Source: Kalaharituber pfeilii
Taxonomy: Eukaryota > Ascomycota > Pezizomycetes > Pezizales > Pezizaceae
DNA length: 64,000 bases
NCBI GenBank assembly: GCA_015179045.1
Contig: WHUZ01000060.1
Location: forward strand, 186,001 to 250,000
Reading direction: 5' to 3'
This document shows, piece by piece, positions 24,430-35,464 of the stretch. The translations under genes were made by a program, and so were the position numbers. The notes under the pieces were generated by a model. It had not been told where the DNA came from. It made no database searches and saw nothing but the letters and a program-made list of their open reading frames with translations. Position 1 is the first letter of the stretch. The number at the start of each line of letters is the position of its first letter.

Positions 24430-26344
24430 GGGGCAGAGCAGCAAGCTGCTTTTACAGAACTCAGAGACAAGTTTATGAGTACTTCCATACTACGACAGTT
24501 CGATCAATCCCTGCCTATAATTGTGGAAACCAACTAAACTGACTGCTTAGATCAGGTACTCTCTAGTGTCTTGAGCCTAAGAATGATATTATACCCATGT
24601 GACTACTATTCCTGAATACTGACCCCTACGGAATGAAACTACCCCTATCCATGATAAGGAACTACTAGCAATCTTTGGTTGTACAAGAAATGGAGGATAG
24701 AGCTATTAGGAATTAAGTTCGCCATCTTCACTGACCACCATGCACTAAAGTACCTCACTACCAAACAATGCCTCAATAGTCAGCAATCCAACTGGAGCCA
24801 GACACTTTCCGAATTCGACTATATTGTTAAATATGCTCCGGGAAAGCCTAATGGCAAAGCGGATGCTCCCTCTCGACGAACTGGTGAAGTGGAAGACGTA
24901 TGGACTGATATACCTAGGGTCAACTGTGACGAATGAGTAAGGAATGATGATAGGTCCTATTGTTAGCGTAGGCCTCGCTAACTTCGCGGTTTGACAGGCT
25001 GAAGGCGTGTTACGGCTCAAGGCGGCCGCGAAGGTAGCAAAGCGGACGGCAAAAGATTTCGCGAGAGCGTTAAGTGAGAGTTCAACTTAGAACACCGCTA
25101 GTGTCTTGATTACTTCTGGCTATCTATCTGGCTCATTTATATAGACTTCCCAGCCGTTAACATGATATGACAATGACATAATGAATGTGGATAAGGAGAC
25201 ATACATTAGGGACAGGAATAGTAACAGCTAATGCATGTACGCATATTAGTACAAGGTTTGTAACCCATGTGCAGTTATTAGTCTATATAACTTACTTCGA
25301 CACACACTTCCTTAGGTGACCGCCGGTCCTGGAGCCAAAGTATTATTCATGCATTGCCTAGGGGTGATCAGGCCCATGATTAGCGTACGACTTATTGGAT
25401 ATAGACGGTGCTTCCAGAATCCTATCCCATAAGTTTTACCTTAGCTGTAACACCTATATGGTACTCAAACAATATTGACTAGAAGTATTATGACAACGAT
25501 AATGGCACGATGGTAACATGGCTCGACACTGGGGGTGTGCACCAAACACAGGAACTCCTCTCTCGGAACTTCTACTGGGATGGCTAGAAAAGACTAAGTG
25601 GCTGATTATGTTGCCGGTTGTGCAGCCTGCCTGAAGGCCAAAGCTGACTAACATCCGAGGCAAACTAAACTTATGCCAATGCCTGCTAGTATGAAGCCTT
25701 GAGAGGAGATAGCTATAAACTTTGTTGGAGAACTATATGAATCCGAGAGCTTTAATACTATTATCATAGACTGACTCACTAAAATGCAATGCTATATACT
25801 GGCAAAACATACTTGGACAACTCGAGACGTCGCCAACGTTACCAATGCCTTCAATGACATCTTCAGACAATTTGGTCTACCCTGCCACATTACCTCTAAC
25901 TATAGACTACAATTTACCTCCGCCTTCTGGAAAGAAATTACATTGAAACGCAATGTAGAACTCTGACTCAGTACCACTTACCACCTCCAGACCAACAGAC
26001 TCTTTGAAGTTTGAACACGTAATACAGACTCCCAAATAGTATCTTCGCATCTACTACTATGACAAACAGAACCGATGGGTAACTTGGCTACCTCTGGCTG
26101 AGTTCACTTACTACTGCTATGTCGACCCACAGTTGCAGCCCTTTTACTCTTTATATGGATTCAATCCTAAAGTTATACACCTCTCGAATGACAACACTTA
26201 TGCCTTCCTGGCACCTGAAGAAAGCCTTTCCGAGAATGACTTGAACTCCAGGAAATAGAGATCGATGATGATGATGAGACAATGCCAATTAGTTTACATT
26301 TCGGTGATTGTTAGTTGGGACAACTGCCCTAGAACAGAGGGCAA
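24430..26344 (+). mobile_element. Ty3/Gypsy retrotransposon pol relic
   Basis: The plus strand holds a broken pol. First comes the end of reverse transcriptase (EQQAAFTELRDKFMSTSILR). RNase H follows with FTDHHALKYL and FDYIVKYAPGKPNGKADAPS at 24730-24870. Then come an integrase zinc-binding region (VHQTQELLSRNFYWDG, near 25540) and the integrase core (AINFVGELYE, then FGLPCHITSNYR). Stops fall where Trp, Arg or Gln is expected (PxEEIAINF, VDxLTKM), compatible with C-to-T mutation such as RIP. About 370 bases with no pol similarity separate RNase H and integrase (24960-25330) and may be a further insertion. The upstream gag, protease and most of the RT are absent. Confidence 0.85.
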
Positions 26345-26665
26345 TGTTATGGCTAAGGTGGCCCTGCCATGGCGAACAGCTGCAAGCGGGGTCACGTGAA
26401 AGGAAAAAAAAAAAAAATGGCTGACCCATAGAACACTTACCCTGAATACCAATGCTGACTGATCACCCGTTAGGCTTGGAATTCATTTTCGCCCAAATAG
26501 GGAAGAGCTAAGGAAGTATATGTCATCGATATTAATGATATGATCTCTGGATCACTCATGCACCCTGCATGCACTCGGCTTATAAAGCTAATATGCGCAC
26601 ATGCACTAGTACATATTATTATCTTGCGTCTGTACTATTGTTGCATATTTCTGTTACGTTTACCT
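26345..26665 (+). mobile_element. Probable 3' LTR of the Gypsy relic (interrupted)
   Basis: A purine-rich tract (AGAACAGAGGGCAA) directly precedes TGTTATGG, the layout of a polypurine tract and LTR start. A LINE-A tail sits in it at 26357-26428. A TATA-like TTATAAAG lies at 26581. The right end is not defined because the hAT element begins at 26666. Confidence 0.45.
26357..26428 (+). mobile_element. LINE-A tail copy
   Basis: CCTGCCATGGCGAACAGCTG / CAAGCGGGGTCACGTGAAAGG plus poly(A). ATGGCTAA on the left and ATGGCTGA on the right form an approximate target duplication. Inserted into the Gypsy LTR. Confidence 0.7.
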
Positions 26666-26706
26666 TAGTGAGCGGCACGAGCTAGCTCGAGCCGAGCTGG
26701 AGGGTG

Positions 26707-26742
26707 TTTTTTTTTTTTTTAATATCATTAATTGCATGCCGC
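26707..26742 (-). mobile_element. Ultra-short LINE-B tail insertion
   Basis: Only 36 bp: poly(T), then AATATCATTAATTGCATGCCG and one further C. Perfect 11-bp duplications GCTGGAGGGTG flank it (26696-26706 and 26743-26753), which shows a genuine retroposition event inside the hAT element. Confidence 0.85.
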
Positions 26743-27527
26743 GCTGGAGGGTGAGCTCGAGCCAGCTCGTGAGTAAATGAGCTCGGCTCGAGCCGAGCTC
26801 GTCAAATAGAAGGTGGGCTCGAGCCAGCGCGCCTTGATTACATCACCGCTATCCGCTAAATTTAGTAGCACATGATATCGCTCATAGTCTCACCTTCCAT
26901 TCTGTTTCGGCGTGTGTTGAGAACTTCGCCTGCCTGTAGTAGATTGTCAGCTTAGCTAGAAATAGTATTATGTTGAAATAATGTACTTAGCTGCGAGAAT
27001 ATCTGTTCGGAGGGAACAGAAGAGATAGGTATTGCTAAATAATCTCATGCCATGCGGGCTAGATTTGGTGATATCCCAACTCGAACTTTGGGGTTGCTCA
27101 TTGGAGGAGCTCTAGAAATCTGCCTTTTTTTGCTAGTTTGATTGGTGAATTTGTTGAGATAAGAAAGCGGCAAAGGAGTGTTTCGGAAAAGCCCTCTGGT
27201 TTAGCTCACTTTGTGGAACCATCATGTCGAATAGCATTCGTCGCTTCAATTCTGTGGCGTTACTAGTTGACGCCACAAGTTCTGAAAGGTGAGAATTTTC
27301 CTCAGATTGTAGACAGTGGGAGTGATGCATGTGACTTCCGAAAATGGTGAGATGTGGTTGTTGTATGGCTTTTGACTTGCCAAGTCTTGGAACAATGCAT
27401 ACATAGAATTTCGTGCTTATTATCTGATACTTTTCGCTGCAAAATCATACATCTTTCATACAGGTAACTATGATGATAAGAGTTCAAAACAGTATGCTGA
27501 TCTTTAACTGAAGAATATCGGCCAGCT

Positions 27528-27568
27528 AGGCTGGCAAGAAAGGCTGGCAAGAAAGGCTGGCAAGAAAT
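27528..27568. repeat. 14-bp tandem repeat, three copies
   Basis: AGGCTGGCAAGAAA in three tandem copies within the hAT element, extending the N-terminal part of the transposase frame. Confidence 0.85.
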
Positions 27569-28056
27569 TGACATAGAATTGGTTGTCATATTGATAAATT
27601 GCTAATGTAGTATGACAATTAAGGGTCTTGAAGTGTAGTTTGAGTCTCGAAGTCTTGTTATTGGGAAGTAGTAAAGAGAACAAGAGGATAGAGAGAATAG
27701 AGAGGCCTATATACACTCTTAAAATATGCAACTTACCTTCTAGAGACCTTGAGAGATATTAAATGTAAAAGACTTGATATAGGTCTATGTAATTAAACCA
27801 CTTCTGATATATAGAAGTTGTTGGCAGGTTGGAATAAGCTCCGAGTCTCTAATTTATTACTATATCAGGTATTTACAGTTTATGAAACCCTGCGCTGGCT
27901 GAGCATTTCAGCGAGCTGTCAAGAGAAACACTAGCGTGATCTTGGCTGTCTTAAGCTCGAGCTCGCTCGGCTCGTGCCGCTCACTAGTTTACCTGTTACC
28001 ATATGATATGTATTGGCATTGATAAGGAATTGTCAATTGTATGACGCACTCAAGAC

Positions 28057-28919
28057 TAGCGGTGGTCATCAATTAGCGGTGGTCATCAATTGTCTACAGT
28101 AAAGTAAATGGAACATTTGTACATTTCATATCCCTGTACGTCTAGCCATTTTGTGGCCGGCAATTGATGACCGGTCCAAAATGCAAAAAAGCTAAGGCTT
28201 GTACTCTGTAACTGTGGTTTCATTCACCCCTACCCCGCATACCTGCCCTGCCATGGCGAACAGCTACAAGCGGGGTCACGTGAAATAAAAAAAAAACAAA
28301 AAAAAACCCGCATATCAACACAACTACAGATTCGCAATGCCTCGTATAAGCCAAAAAGTGTCAATACAGAAGAAAATAGATGCTGAAATCGATGTTTTGA
28401 TGACAGCAATGGAATATGATTTAGGTTCGGAGTTTGACTCAGAATACAGTTCAGAGGAAGAACAGGAGGACTTAGAGGAGCTTCAGGAGCTAGTAGATAG
28501 GAGTGATCATATTGCAGCTACAGTAATCGATATCTCAACCATGGCAAAAACTCTGTTGGAAGGCAAGACTCAAATATTCTATCAAAGTTGATTAATGAAT
28601 ATCCAGATCCAGCATTTCTTGCTATTTTTCGGATGCAAAGAGCTTCCTTTTGGTGCAGTGCGGTGCGGTGCGGTGCGGTGCAGTGCGGTGTGAGGTTGCA
28701 TTGAGTGGGGGCGGTCCGTAGCATATCTAAGGTAAAGTAAATGTTTTTCCAAAAGTAACGGGACTATCTCGTGCCGTAGACTTTTCAGAAATGCACTGTG
28801 ATAGCGTACCTTACCTTACATTTCAGGGCGGAACATAGCCAATGGGCATTGTTGCCCAGACGCTGGTAATGTACGAATGCTCCATTTACTTTACCGTAGA
28901 TAATTGATGACCACCGCTA
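28057..28919 (+). mobile_element. TIR DNA transposon relic, possibly PIF/Harbinger-like
   Basis: Inverted repeats of 49 bp at 28074-28122 and 28871-28919 agree at 45 positions. They start TAGCGGTGGTCATCAATT and continue TCTAC.GTAAAGTAAATGGA. The left end carries an extra tandem 17-bp copy at 28057-28073. Inside, 28337-28591 encodes an acidic 84-residue segment (MPRISQKVSIQKKIDAEIDV...). In the next frame comes LINEYPDPAFLAIFRMQRAS plus F, resembling the start of PIF/Harbinger nuclease-type transposases (FRMxRxxF). After that only a GTGCG microsatellite (28650-28690) and unrelated DNA remain. A LINE-A tail is inserted at 28242-28306. The superfamily is tentative because no clear 3-bp target duplication is seen. 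Confidence 0.7.
28242..28306 (+). mobile_element. LINE-A tail copy with target duplication
   Basis: CCTGCCATGGCGAACAGCTA / CAAGCGGGGTCACGTGAAAT plus poly(A). CCCGCATA flanks both sides (28234-28241 and 28307-28314). It lies inside the TIR element upstream of its coding remnant. Confidence 0.8.
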
Positions 28920-30317
28920 GTATAATGAAACATCGTTTGATTGTATGAAAGTAGGTATTTGGTATGCATAATACGCTGGTCTCAAGATAACATATGAAAT
29001 TGCAATTGTAACTACAAAAAGTTCAGCGAACAGAATCAATCTACAGTTCAATTTTGATGGTCCATTAATTTCCTGCCTATATATGTATCTTGGGTAAGCG
29101 CTTTTTTTTTTTTTTTTTTCCCCTTGATCACGTAACCCCGCATACAGGCTACGAGGCTATGGCAGGGAGGATAAGTGGAATGAAAGTGGTACTTTTTTAT
29201 ACTTCGCTGATTTTTGCTATAGTCAGTCAACAACAACGGACAACAACGGCCGCTGTCAGAACGGTGCTTCAAGAATCAAAAACTGGTAGTGACCTGATAA
29301 CCACAAACCACTGCTATGTGCAAAAGGGTTTACGTTCAAGCCTATCCAGGCCAAATGTTCTCCCATTGGCTCTGTTAAAGCCACGCCCTCACCTATTGGC
29401 CTACTTATCTCTGTTGAGACATTAGGCCGAATAGGAACAGTAGATATTATTTGAAAAACAGGACACCTTCCTTGCATACAGTAGACGCAGGCCTTCCCCG
29501 CGTCCAATAAATCCCTGAAAAGGTGTACGAAAAATTTGCCCTTGCACAAATACGCTCACGCATTAGGTATGAACCCGTCACAGCTGCAATTTTCCATTGT
29601 TGAGGTATTTGCTGAACAAGCTCTTTCAGGTAATGATTGCTCGCTCATAACTAGGGCATGCTATCGTCATGACAGGATTCGCTGCAAAGGTTTGAACCTC
29701 TAGATTTACATCAGCACAGGATATAGAGCTAAAACTAACAACGATCGCATAGCTATGTGTTCATCTTGAATGTACAGTATTACTCATATGCACAAGATGA
29801 ACAACGGGGGTGAGAATCATAAGATATCACCGTAAAAAAAACAAAAGGAAAAAAGACCACTTGCCATTGCTCGTGCGAGACAGGCAGCCCTGCCACCCCC
29901 AGGTTCGACAATCGAGAGGGGAAAAAAGCCAGAAAGTACTAAATAGAGAGAACCTTGCAAAACTACATGACTGGATTTCAACAATCAGAATCTTCTATCA
30001 GACCCTATTTTGGGCAACTTTTTATAGAGATCAAACAATCTACCAGTTGGGCAGTTGGGTTGGGGGATGGTGTAAGTTCTCGCACGAATTAGATGGAGCA
30101 AATTTGTCTATATTTCTCATACCATCCATGCATATTCCATCGTGAGCGAGGCAAGCCAGGGTCTGCAGATATAGTGAGAGAGCTAGGGCGAAAGTATAAG
30201 TAGGAGTAAGGTCTAGAGCTGAAGGTCGCATAGAGATTTTTCTCCGTCAATTTCGTTTCCTTGCCGTCCAACATTGCACACTACCAATAACTCTAACCGC
30301 GAGAACACTGAATCACT
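28920..30317. other. Gap, no gene recognised
   Basis: Contains a minus-strand LINE-A tail at 29101-29167. Otherwise only short frames without family features. Confidence 0.6.
29101..29167 (-). mobile_element. Diverged LINE-A tail copy
   Basis: Poly(T), then TTGATCACGTAACCCCGCAT and CTATGGCAGGG, the complement of the LINE-A tail with changes. GGGTAAGCG and GGATAAGTG on the two sides may be an eroded duplication. Confidence 0.55.
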
Positions 30318-33300
30318 ATGGGTGGCGACGGTATCGGCGCTAGCAATTTAACATTCGAAAAGGGTGTGGAATTTTATATCACGTTGGTAGGACCTCTCAT
30401 CTCTGCGATTGGTGGTACAATCACCCAATATTTTATGCGTAATTCATTTTACTGGGAGGATTGTATACTCCTTGCCATTCTTCCAATTGGGATTTTCGGT
30501 GCCATGAGTGCCGGAATCGCAGTAGGAGGGCCACTATGGCTGAAAACACTTATCGGCGTTCAAGACATAGATCGTGCCACGATTGAGAAATACTTCATGT
30601 CTTCGACATCGCGTGAAGTTTGCGAGCTCTGGGATGGCGAACGACTGAATCGAGTGCAACATGCTGGAAACATTGCAATTGAAGAGGTGATATATCTTTA
30701 TGGAAGAGGTTTTGAGACAAATCGATGTCTTTACACTCTCGACGAGGCGGTTGAACGTGACTTTTTGGTGGGACAGCCAGGTGAGTGTAAACAAATTTTT
30801 AGCCTTCACTAGAAACACTGAAACTGTGAAGGCGGTGCTGACGGCTTGGGATGCTGTAGCTATTCGCAGCTTGTTGAAGAGGATGTGGTTAACTTGGACG
30901 GGTCGGTGGAGAACGAACAGCCGTTCTTCATTACATTACAATATTCCACCTCGTTCTCTGACGAGGCGTCTAACAAGCTCTATTCTTCCCCGAACGCAAC
31001 CTCCGTACACTCGATGCGATACATCATCTGAGCATGAAGCTACCAACAATGGTCAGAGGGAGTCCCCATACTCCTGCCCCAAGGCATGCAAATCAGCTAA
31101 TCTACTCGGCTTCACGGCCCCCTTGGCTCCAAACGTTATCCTCAACACGGGCATAGTATTGGCCTGCCCTAGCATACTTCTTGGTGCCCTACTCGGCATT
31201 ATTGTCGAGGCTGCAGTTATTATTTTCCTTCTCGTGCGAAGTTATATCCCCTGGCTTTTTGGATTAACGCAGATGGCTGAAGAAAGCTCACGCCCACTGA
31301 GCGCAATTGGATGCATCCTACTTTCGCTTGGAATATTTCTCATTTGCTATATAGTGGATCATAGTACACAGGAGATTGAGTATCACATTAACCCAGAAAG
31401 GAGGAAAGATATCAGCGGTTTTCAAGTATTTTGGGTTCAGCGAGGAAATCAGTTTGAGGACCAGCAGTATGGCTCGTATCTTCTATTACCACAAGCAAAA
31501 TTGGACTTCATTCTCAGGTCTCACCCTTATGAGGCGTCGGGGTCGAATCGTACACATGTTGAACATTCTGATGTGAGTGGTTTTCCAATTTTCCTATGCA
31601 ATAGGCGCTACTAACATCCTCAAGAATATTGACCCTTTTGCTGGGGAATGGTGTAGCAGGCGAACAGAGCTTATTGTTGTGGGGGCCTCGCTCTCTGTTC
31701 TGACAGGCTTTGGTCTTTTAGCTGCCGGACTGTGTATCGCTGATCACTTCTCCGTGTCGCTGATCTTTCAACTGGGCACCGTGACTGCCTGCCTAATCAG
31801 AGGGTCGGTGCGCTGGAGGCTGGCGCTCGCAAATATCCCAATCGTCAGTGTTCTGCCCTCTGACTTCGAGTTGGACAAGATCGCTCTCAACTTTGCTAGA
31901 TGCGGGGACCCAGAAAGGTTTTGGCAAGAATGTGAAGAGCAGCTGGTACATCAGAAGCTGCTACCAATTGGTACTCCTTCACACGTGGCACGCATGCTGG
32001 CTTGCAAATTCCGGTTTTCGGATTACACGGTTCCTATGCCGAAAATGACCTTTGAGGTGGGCCTTACAGGCGCACATAGCAATGCAGGTGCAGGTACAGG
32101 TGTGAAAGATGTCGGGGAGCAACGGCCAGTGGTATATGCAGGTAATGTGCTTTGCAGAGGAGCTGCTGATATAACGCCCTCGGAGGGAGTTATCGCACGG
32201 GCTATGAAGATAAGATCTGAACTGGGCATGGTCTGTAATCTCCACTCACCCACACAAGCTGTCGTTCTGCCTCTTGCAAATGCCATCGTAGGGGCCATGG
32301 AGGTACTTTTTCCACAGGGGCCCTCGAACGTTAACAATTCTGCGCATGGGCTCTCTAACGCTCATCCTCCCGAGGCAACCAAATTATGGCACAATTCCAG
32401 CCAGGAGTCGATTTTAGATGTAACAATGTCGGTTGAAACCATTTTCACTGCGATTCCCATAACCTTGACTCAAGCGAATGCGCCAACGGCCGCAGATTAT
32501 TACCCCCTGAGACTCACATATCAGCATGCTCGTGGTCTGTGGAGGATAGACTTGACACAGGTGGAGGCACTGTTATCACTGTACATGTATTCCACCCGTA
32601 CCCACCACGTCGAGTCAGAGTGTCTGGAGAGACGGTTTGCAACGAAAGCGACGAGCACTTTTCGTCCTCCATCCAGCGTAAGCGACGGTGACAACTTGTG
32701 CTTAGACTTATTCGGGGACAGTTCAAGTATGATCTTTACCCTTCGGTGGTGGTATAGTGGGTCCCGGGCACCTCTGTTCAATGCAAGAGATGCTCCACGC
32801 GCAGCTTCCCGCTTCGCAGCTACTCACGAACCGGAGGCGCTAGAATCGAGTGCTGGTCAACTGGCAAAGAGCCCGACCCTTTTCCCACTCTGTCCAGATT
32901 CTACAAGCAGCACTTTCAGAATCTTCAGAACCAATATCATAACGCCGAGAAATGCGACCAACAGTACTCTTGTCAAGACTGAGGATGCTACGAACGACCA
33001 ACAAGACCCATGTGAAAATACTGGTAAGGATTTACATTTGTTAATCTGTATTGTGGGGGATTGTTATGCTGAGGCTTGATTGATTGCCGCTTAGTCGGCA
33101 GCGCCACAAAAAAGGCCCTGACGGAGCTCGGGGCACATTGCGAAGAATTCAGTTTCCGCGAGGTAAATTGGTCAGCTGCTGTACCTCAGGGCTCCAGCTC
33201 GGAAGAATATACCCTTCGCCCAGCCTTAATTGGGTCAAGAATGGCATATGTCTCGGAACCAATTTCATATCCGACGTTACCATTGGCAGCAGGGTTTGTA

Positions 33301-34353
33301 ACCATTGAGATTAACTTGAAATCGAAATCTAGGTTAGAGTAGCAGGAAAGGCTAATCGTGATTAATATGTATCTAGGGAATCCCAGCACGCTGATAACCG
33401 ATTACAGAGGCCTAGCGATGATGGCCAATGGTCAATCGCTACTCTCTCTCCTCGGCCATGGGAGCTTATGTGCGCCCAGCGAGTGTTTCTGAGTTTCTTG
33501 AATTCCGCTTTAACGCAGGAAACCTTTTCATTTGGCCCCGTAGCGATAGAATCGATCGGTTCTTCCACCAGGGACGAAAACCTGTGTAAATACTTACAGC
33601 AGGAATTACGCCTAAAGAACCAGCGGATTTCCAAATTGGTGCAAAGGATCATGGCAAGTAAGTTATATTTTTGCGAGGATGATGCTTCAGTGAGGTTGCT
33701 GTGCGCCCTTGCCCAAGCGAGAAAGTTGCCGTCGTCTGTATCCGTGCTGGAGTAAGTTGTCCCTAGCTTGTTCGCCACCAGATTCATATTGATAATTCTC
33801 CAATTGGATTCACAGGGCTCTGCGTCAGTTCCCCAGAAAAGACGGACAACAATTTGAACATCACTTCCAAGCATACGTTTGGTTATTTTATGAAATTGAG
33901 GCCGCCAGTGATATCAACAAGGAAGAAATTGTAGATGAGGAGCTATTCGACGGCACAGTGGAAGAATGCATCAAGTTATACCAAGACTTGCTTTCTGAGC
34001 GCCATGCGGTATCACAGCCAGAAATACAGCCTCAGGGAAATGGATTCCATGCTCAGTGTGCTGCTAGGCGCTTGGCCCACCGAAAATGTCGTCTTGCGTC
34101 TTTGCTTGGACTTCCATGTACTGAGGAATACCAGTCTGTGGCAGGCAATGACTACGAAAGGTTTTATACAGTTGTAGATAACTCTGTTGACCCGAACCAA
34201 GCAGCAGTCCAGGAAAGTTTGGCCAGCAGTCAGAGGCAATTCGGTTCCCCCCTAACAGAGTTCATACTCTCGCGGATTCGAAAAATTAGCAGGCCTGCTC
34301 TCTTCGAGAGGAGCACGACTGTTAATACTCTCCCAGATGATGAAAAAGCATAA
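30318..34353 (+). CDS. Large multi-span fungal membrane protein, uncharacterised family
   Basis: Six-exon model with consistent phases: 30318-30780, 30860-31572, 31625-33023, 33095-33332, 33377-33751 and 33816-34353, for 1241 residues. Branch sites CTGAC (intron 1) and CTACTAAC (intron 2) support it. Exon 4 could instead end at 33293 (13 residues fewer). In exon 2 another frame (QLVEEDVVNLDGSVENEQ) also looks coding, so the part before 31060 is uncertain. Exon 1 has two spans and the motif MSSTSREVCELWDGERL. Exon 2 carries APNVILN, two spans and a Trp-Gln-containing stretch. Exon 3 has two more spans. The C-terminal third is soluble (SIATLSPRPWELMCAQRVFL). I recall this layout (STS-x-x-V-x-ELW-x-G, APN-x-x-LN) from large hypothetical proteins common in moulds; no activity is known to me. 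Confidence 0.8.
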
Positions 34354-34864
34354 CGGGGTTATGATATTTGTGAGCGGCTTAACAAGCTGGATTCTGGGTC
34401 CGTTGCCCTGAAAACCAATGTCATCTATATATCTTTCTTTCCTTTTTTGGTCACTCATCCGCGCATATAGCTACCATCCGGTGGCAGAGACTAGCGTTTT
34501 GTTTATGGTTTTATTTTCCTCTTATTATTAACTTTATTCGTCTGTTTGTTCCAAATCTAATATATTGAGGCATAAAATTGAATATTCTGTTGTAAAGAAG
34601 TTGTTAGTAAATAGCAATGGAAGTGTTAGAGAGTTAACTTTCATATAGTTTTTATTACCCTGGGTGGGCGGCGGCGTGGAGTCCGGGCTACCCATGCAAA
34701 CTTTGTATGGGGATATGTTCGGGGGCCACCCATTTTAGTGGGCCATTTACGACAAGCCTGGGCCAGCCCTTTCTTCGTCGCAAGAGTGGATAGCCTGGAC
34801 TAGTAGTCCAGATTCCGTGATAAGTTGCCCAGGCCATCTATATTTGTGCTGGCTGGCCGAGATG
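34354..34864. other. Short gap, no gene recognised
   Basis: 3' flank of the membrane-protein gene. It contains small palindromic G/C-rich stretches around 34790-34850 but nothing I can name. Confidence 0.5.
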
Positions 34865-35396
34865 CAGTAGACTCTCGATATAAGAATGTCATCGGGCGAG
34901 CGGGGGTATATTCTTATATCAAATATATTCTTGTATAGAACTACGGACAGGAAAGGCTCTGAGAGATACAGGAAAGGTGCAGAATATAAAAGGGGTGTAA
35001 AATAGGTTCAAGGAAGTACAGGAAACAGAGAAGATGTCTACAACTAAAAGAATAAGGTCCGCGAAAGTGCTAAGAAGATGACCTGGGCCTGAGACATCCG
35101 TAACTTTTCTTTGTCTATTTTTTGCACTCTTCTCAACTGTTTCTAGCGCTTTCTGCTTTTTGTATGGGTACTTCTTATCGATAAACTTACTCTTATAAGC
35201 CTAGTGCTGCAGATGAGTTACCAACTCCTTGCGTTAAGCCCTACGCTCAATATAACAATATATATGGTGACTAAGTAGAAAACTTAAGAATAATCCTTAT
35301 ATCCAATATATTCTTATTTTGTATGACGGGCGGGGGAGGACATTCTTATACCAAATATATTCTTATGTCGGGCATGCTAGTATCGAGAGTCTACTG
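34865..35396. mobile_element. pogo/Tc1-like non-autonomous TIR element
   Basis: The ends are inverted repeats CAGTAGACTCTCGATA, with further ATTCTTAT-x-CAAATATATTCTT motifs repeated just inside both ends. Start CAGT and TIR sequence resemble pogo-type Tc1/mariner elements, which duplicate TA. TA follows the right end and TG precedes the left end (one base changed). At 532 bp with no intact transposase it is a MITE-class derivative. The minus strand near 35040-35170 may hold a short transposase relic. Confidence 0.7.
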
Positions 35397-35464
35397 TAGT
35401 ATAATTTTAACGCCAAGAGAGCCACGCCACCAAACGAGCCCATAAAACCGCCCACATTCGAGAG

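Larger units (their letters stand above)
26666..27986 (-). mobile_element. hAT-type DNA transposon remnant with intact ends
   Basis: The ends are a 17-bp perfect terminal inverted repeat, TAGTGAGCGGCACGAGC, flanked on both sides by the 8-bp duplication GTTTACCT (26658-26665 and 27987-27994). An 8-bp duplication and T/CAGTG ends are hallmarks of hAT elements. Subterminal GAGCTCGAGCC-type motifs crowd both ends (26684-26830 and 27955-27975), as expected for transposase-binding sites. At 27329-27403 the minus strand encodes a BED-type zinc finger (C-x2-C...HHFRKSH, then ending at a stop), the N-terminus of hAT transposases. The catalytic part is not recognisable, so the 1321-bp copy is non-autonomous. 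A LINE-B tail at 26707-26742 has inserted into it. Confidence 0.9.

Noticed and set aside
25008..25330. Possible solo LTR (TGTTACGG) inside the Gypsy pol relic
   Set aside because: The region clearly does not encode pol, but no right terminus or 5-bp duplication could be fixed, so it is only mentioned as a possible insertion.
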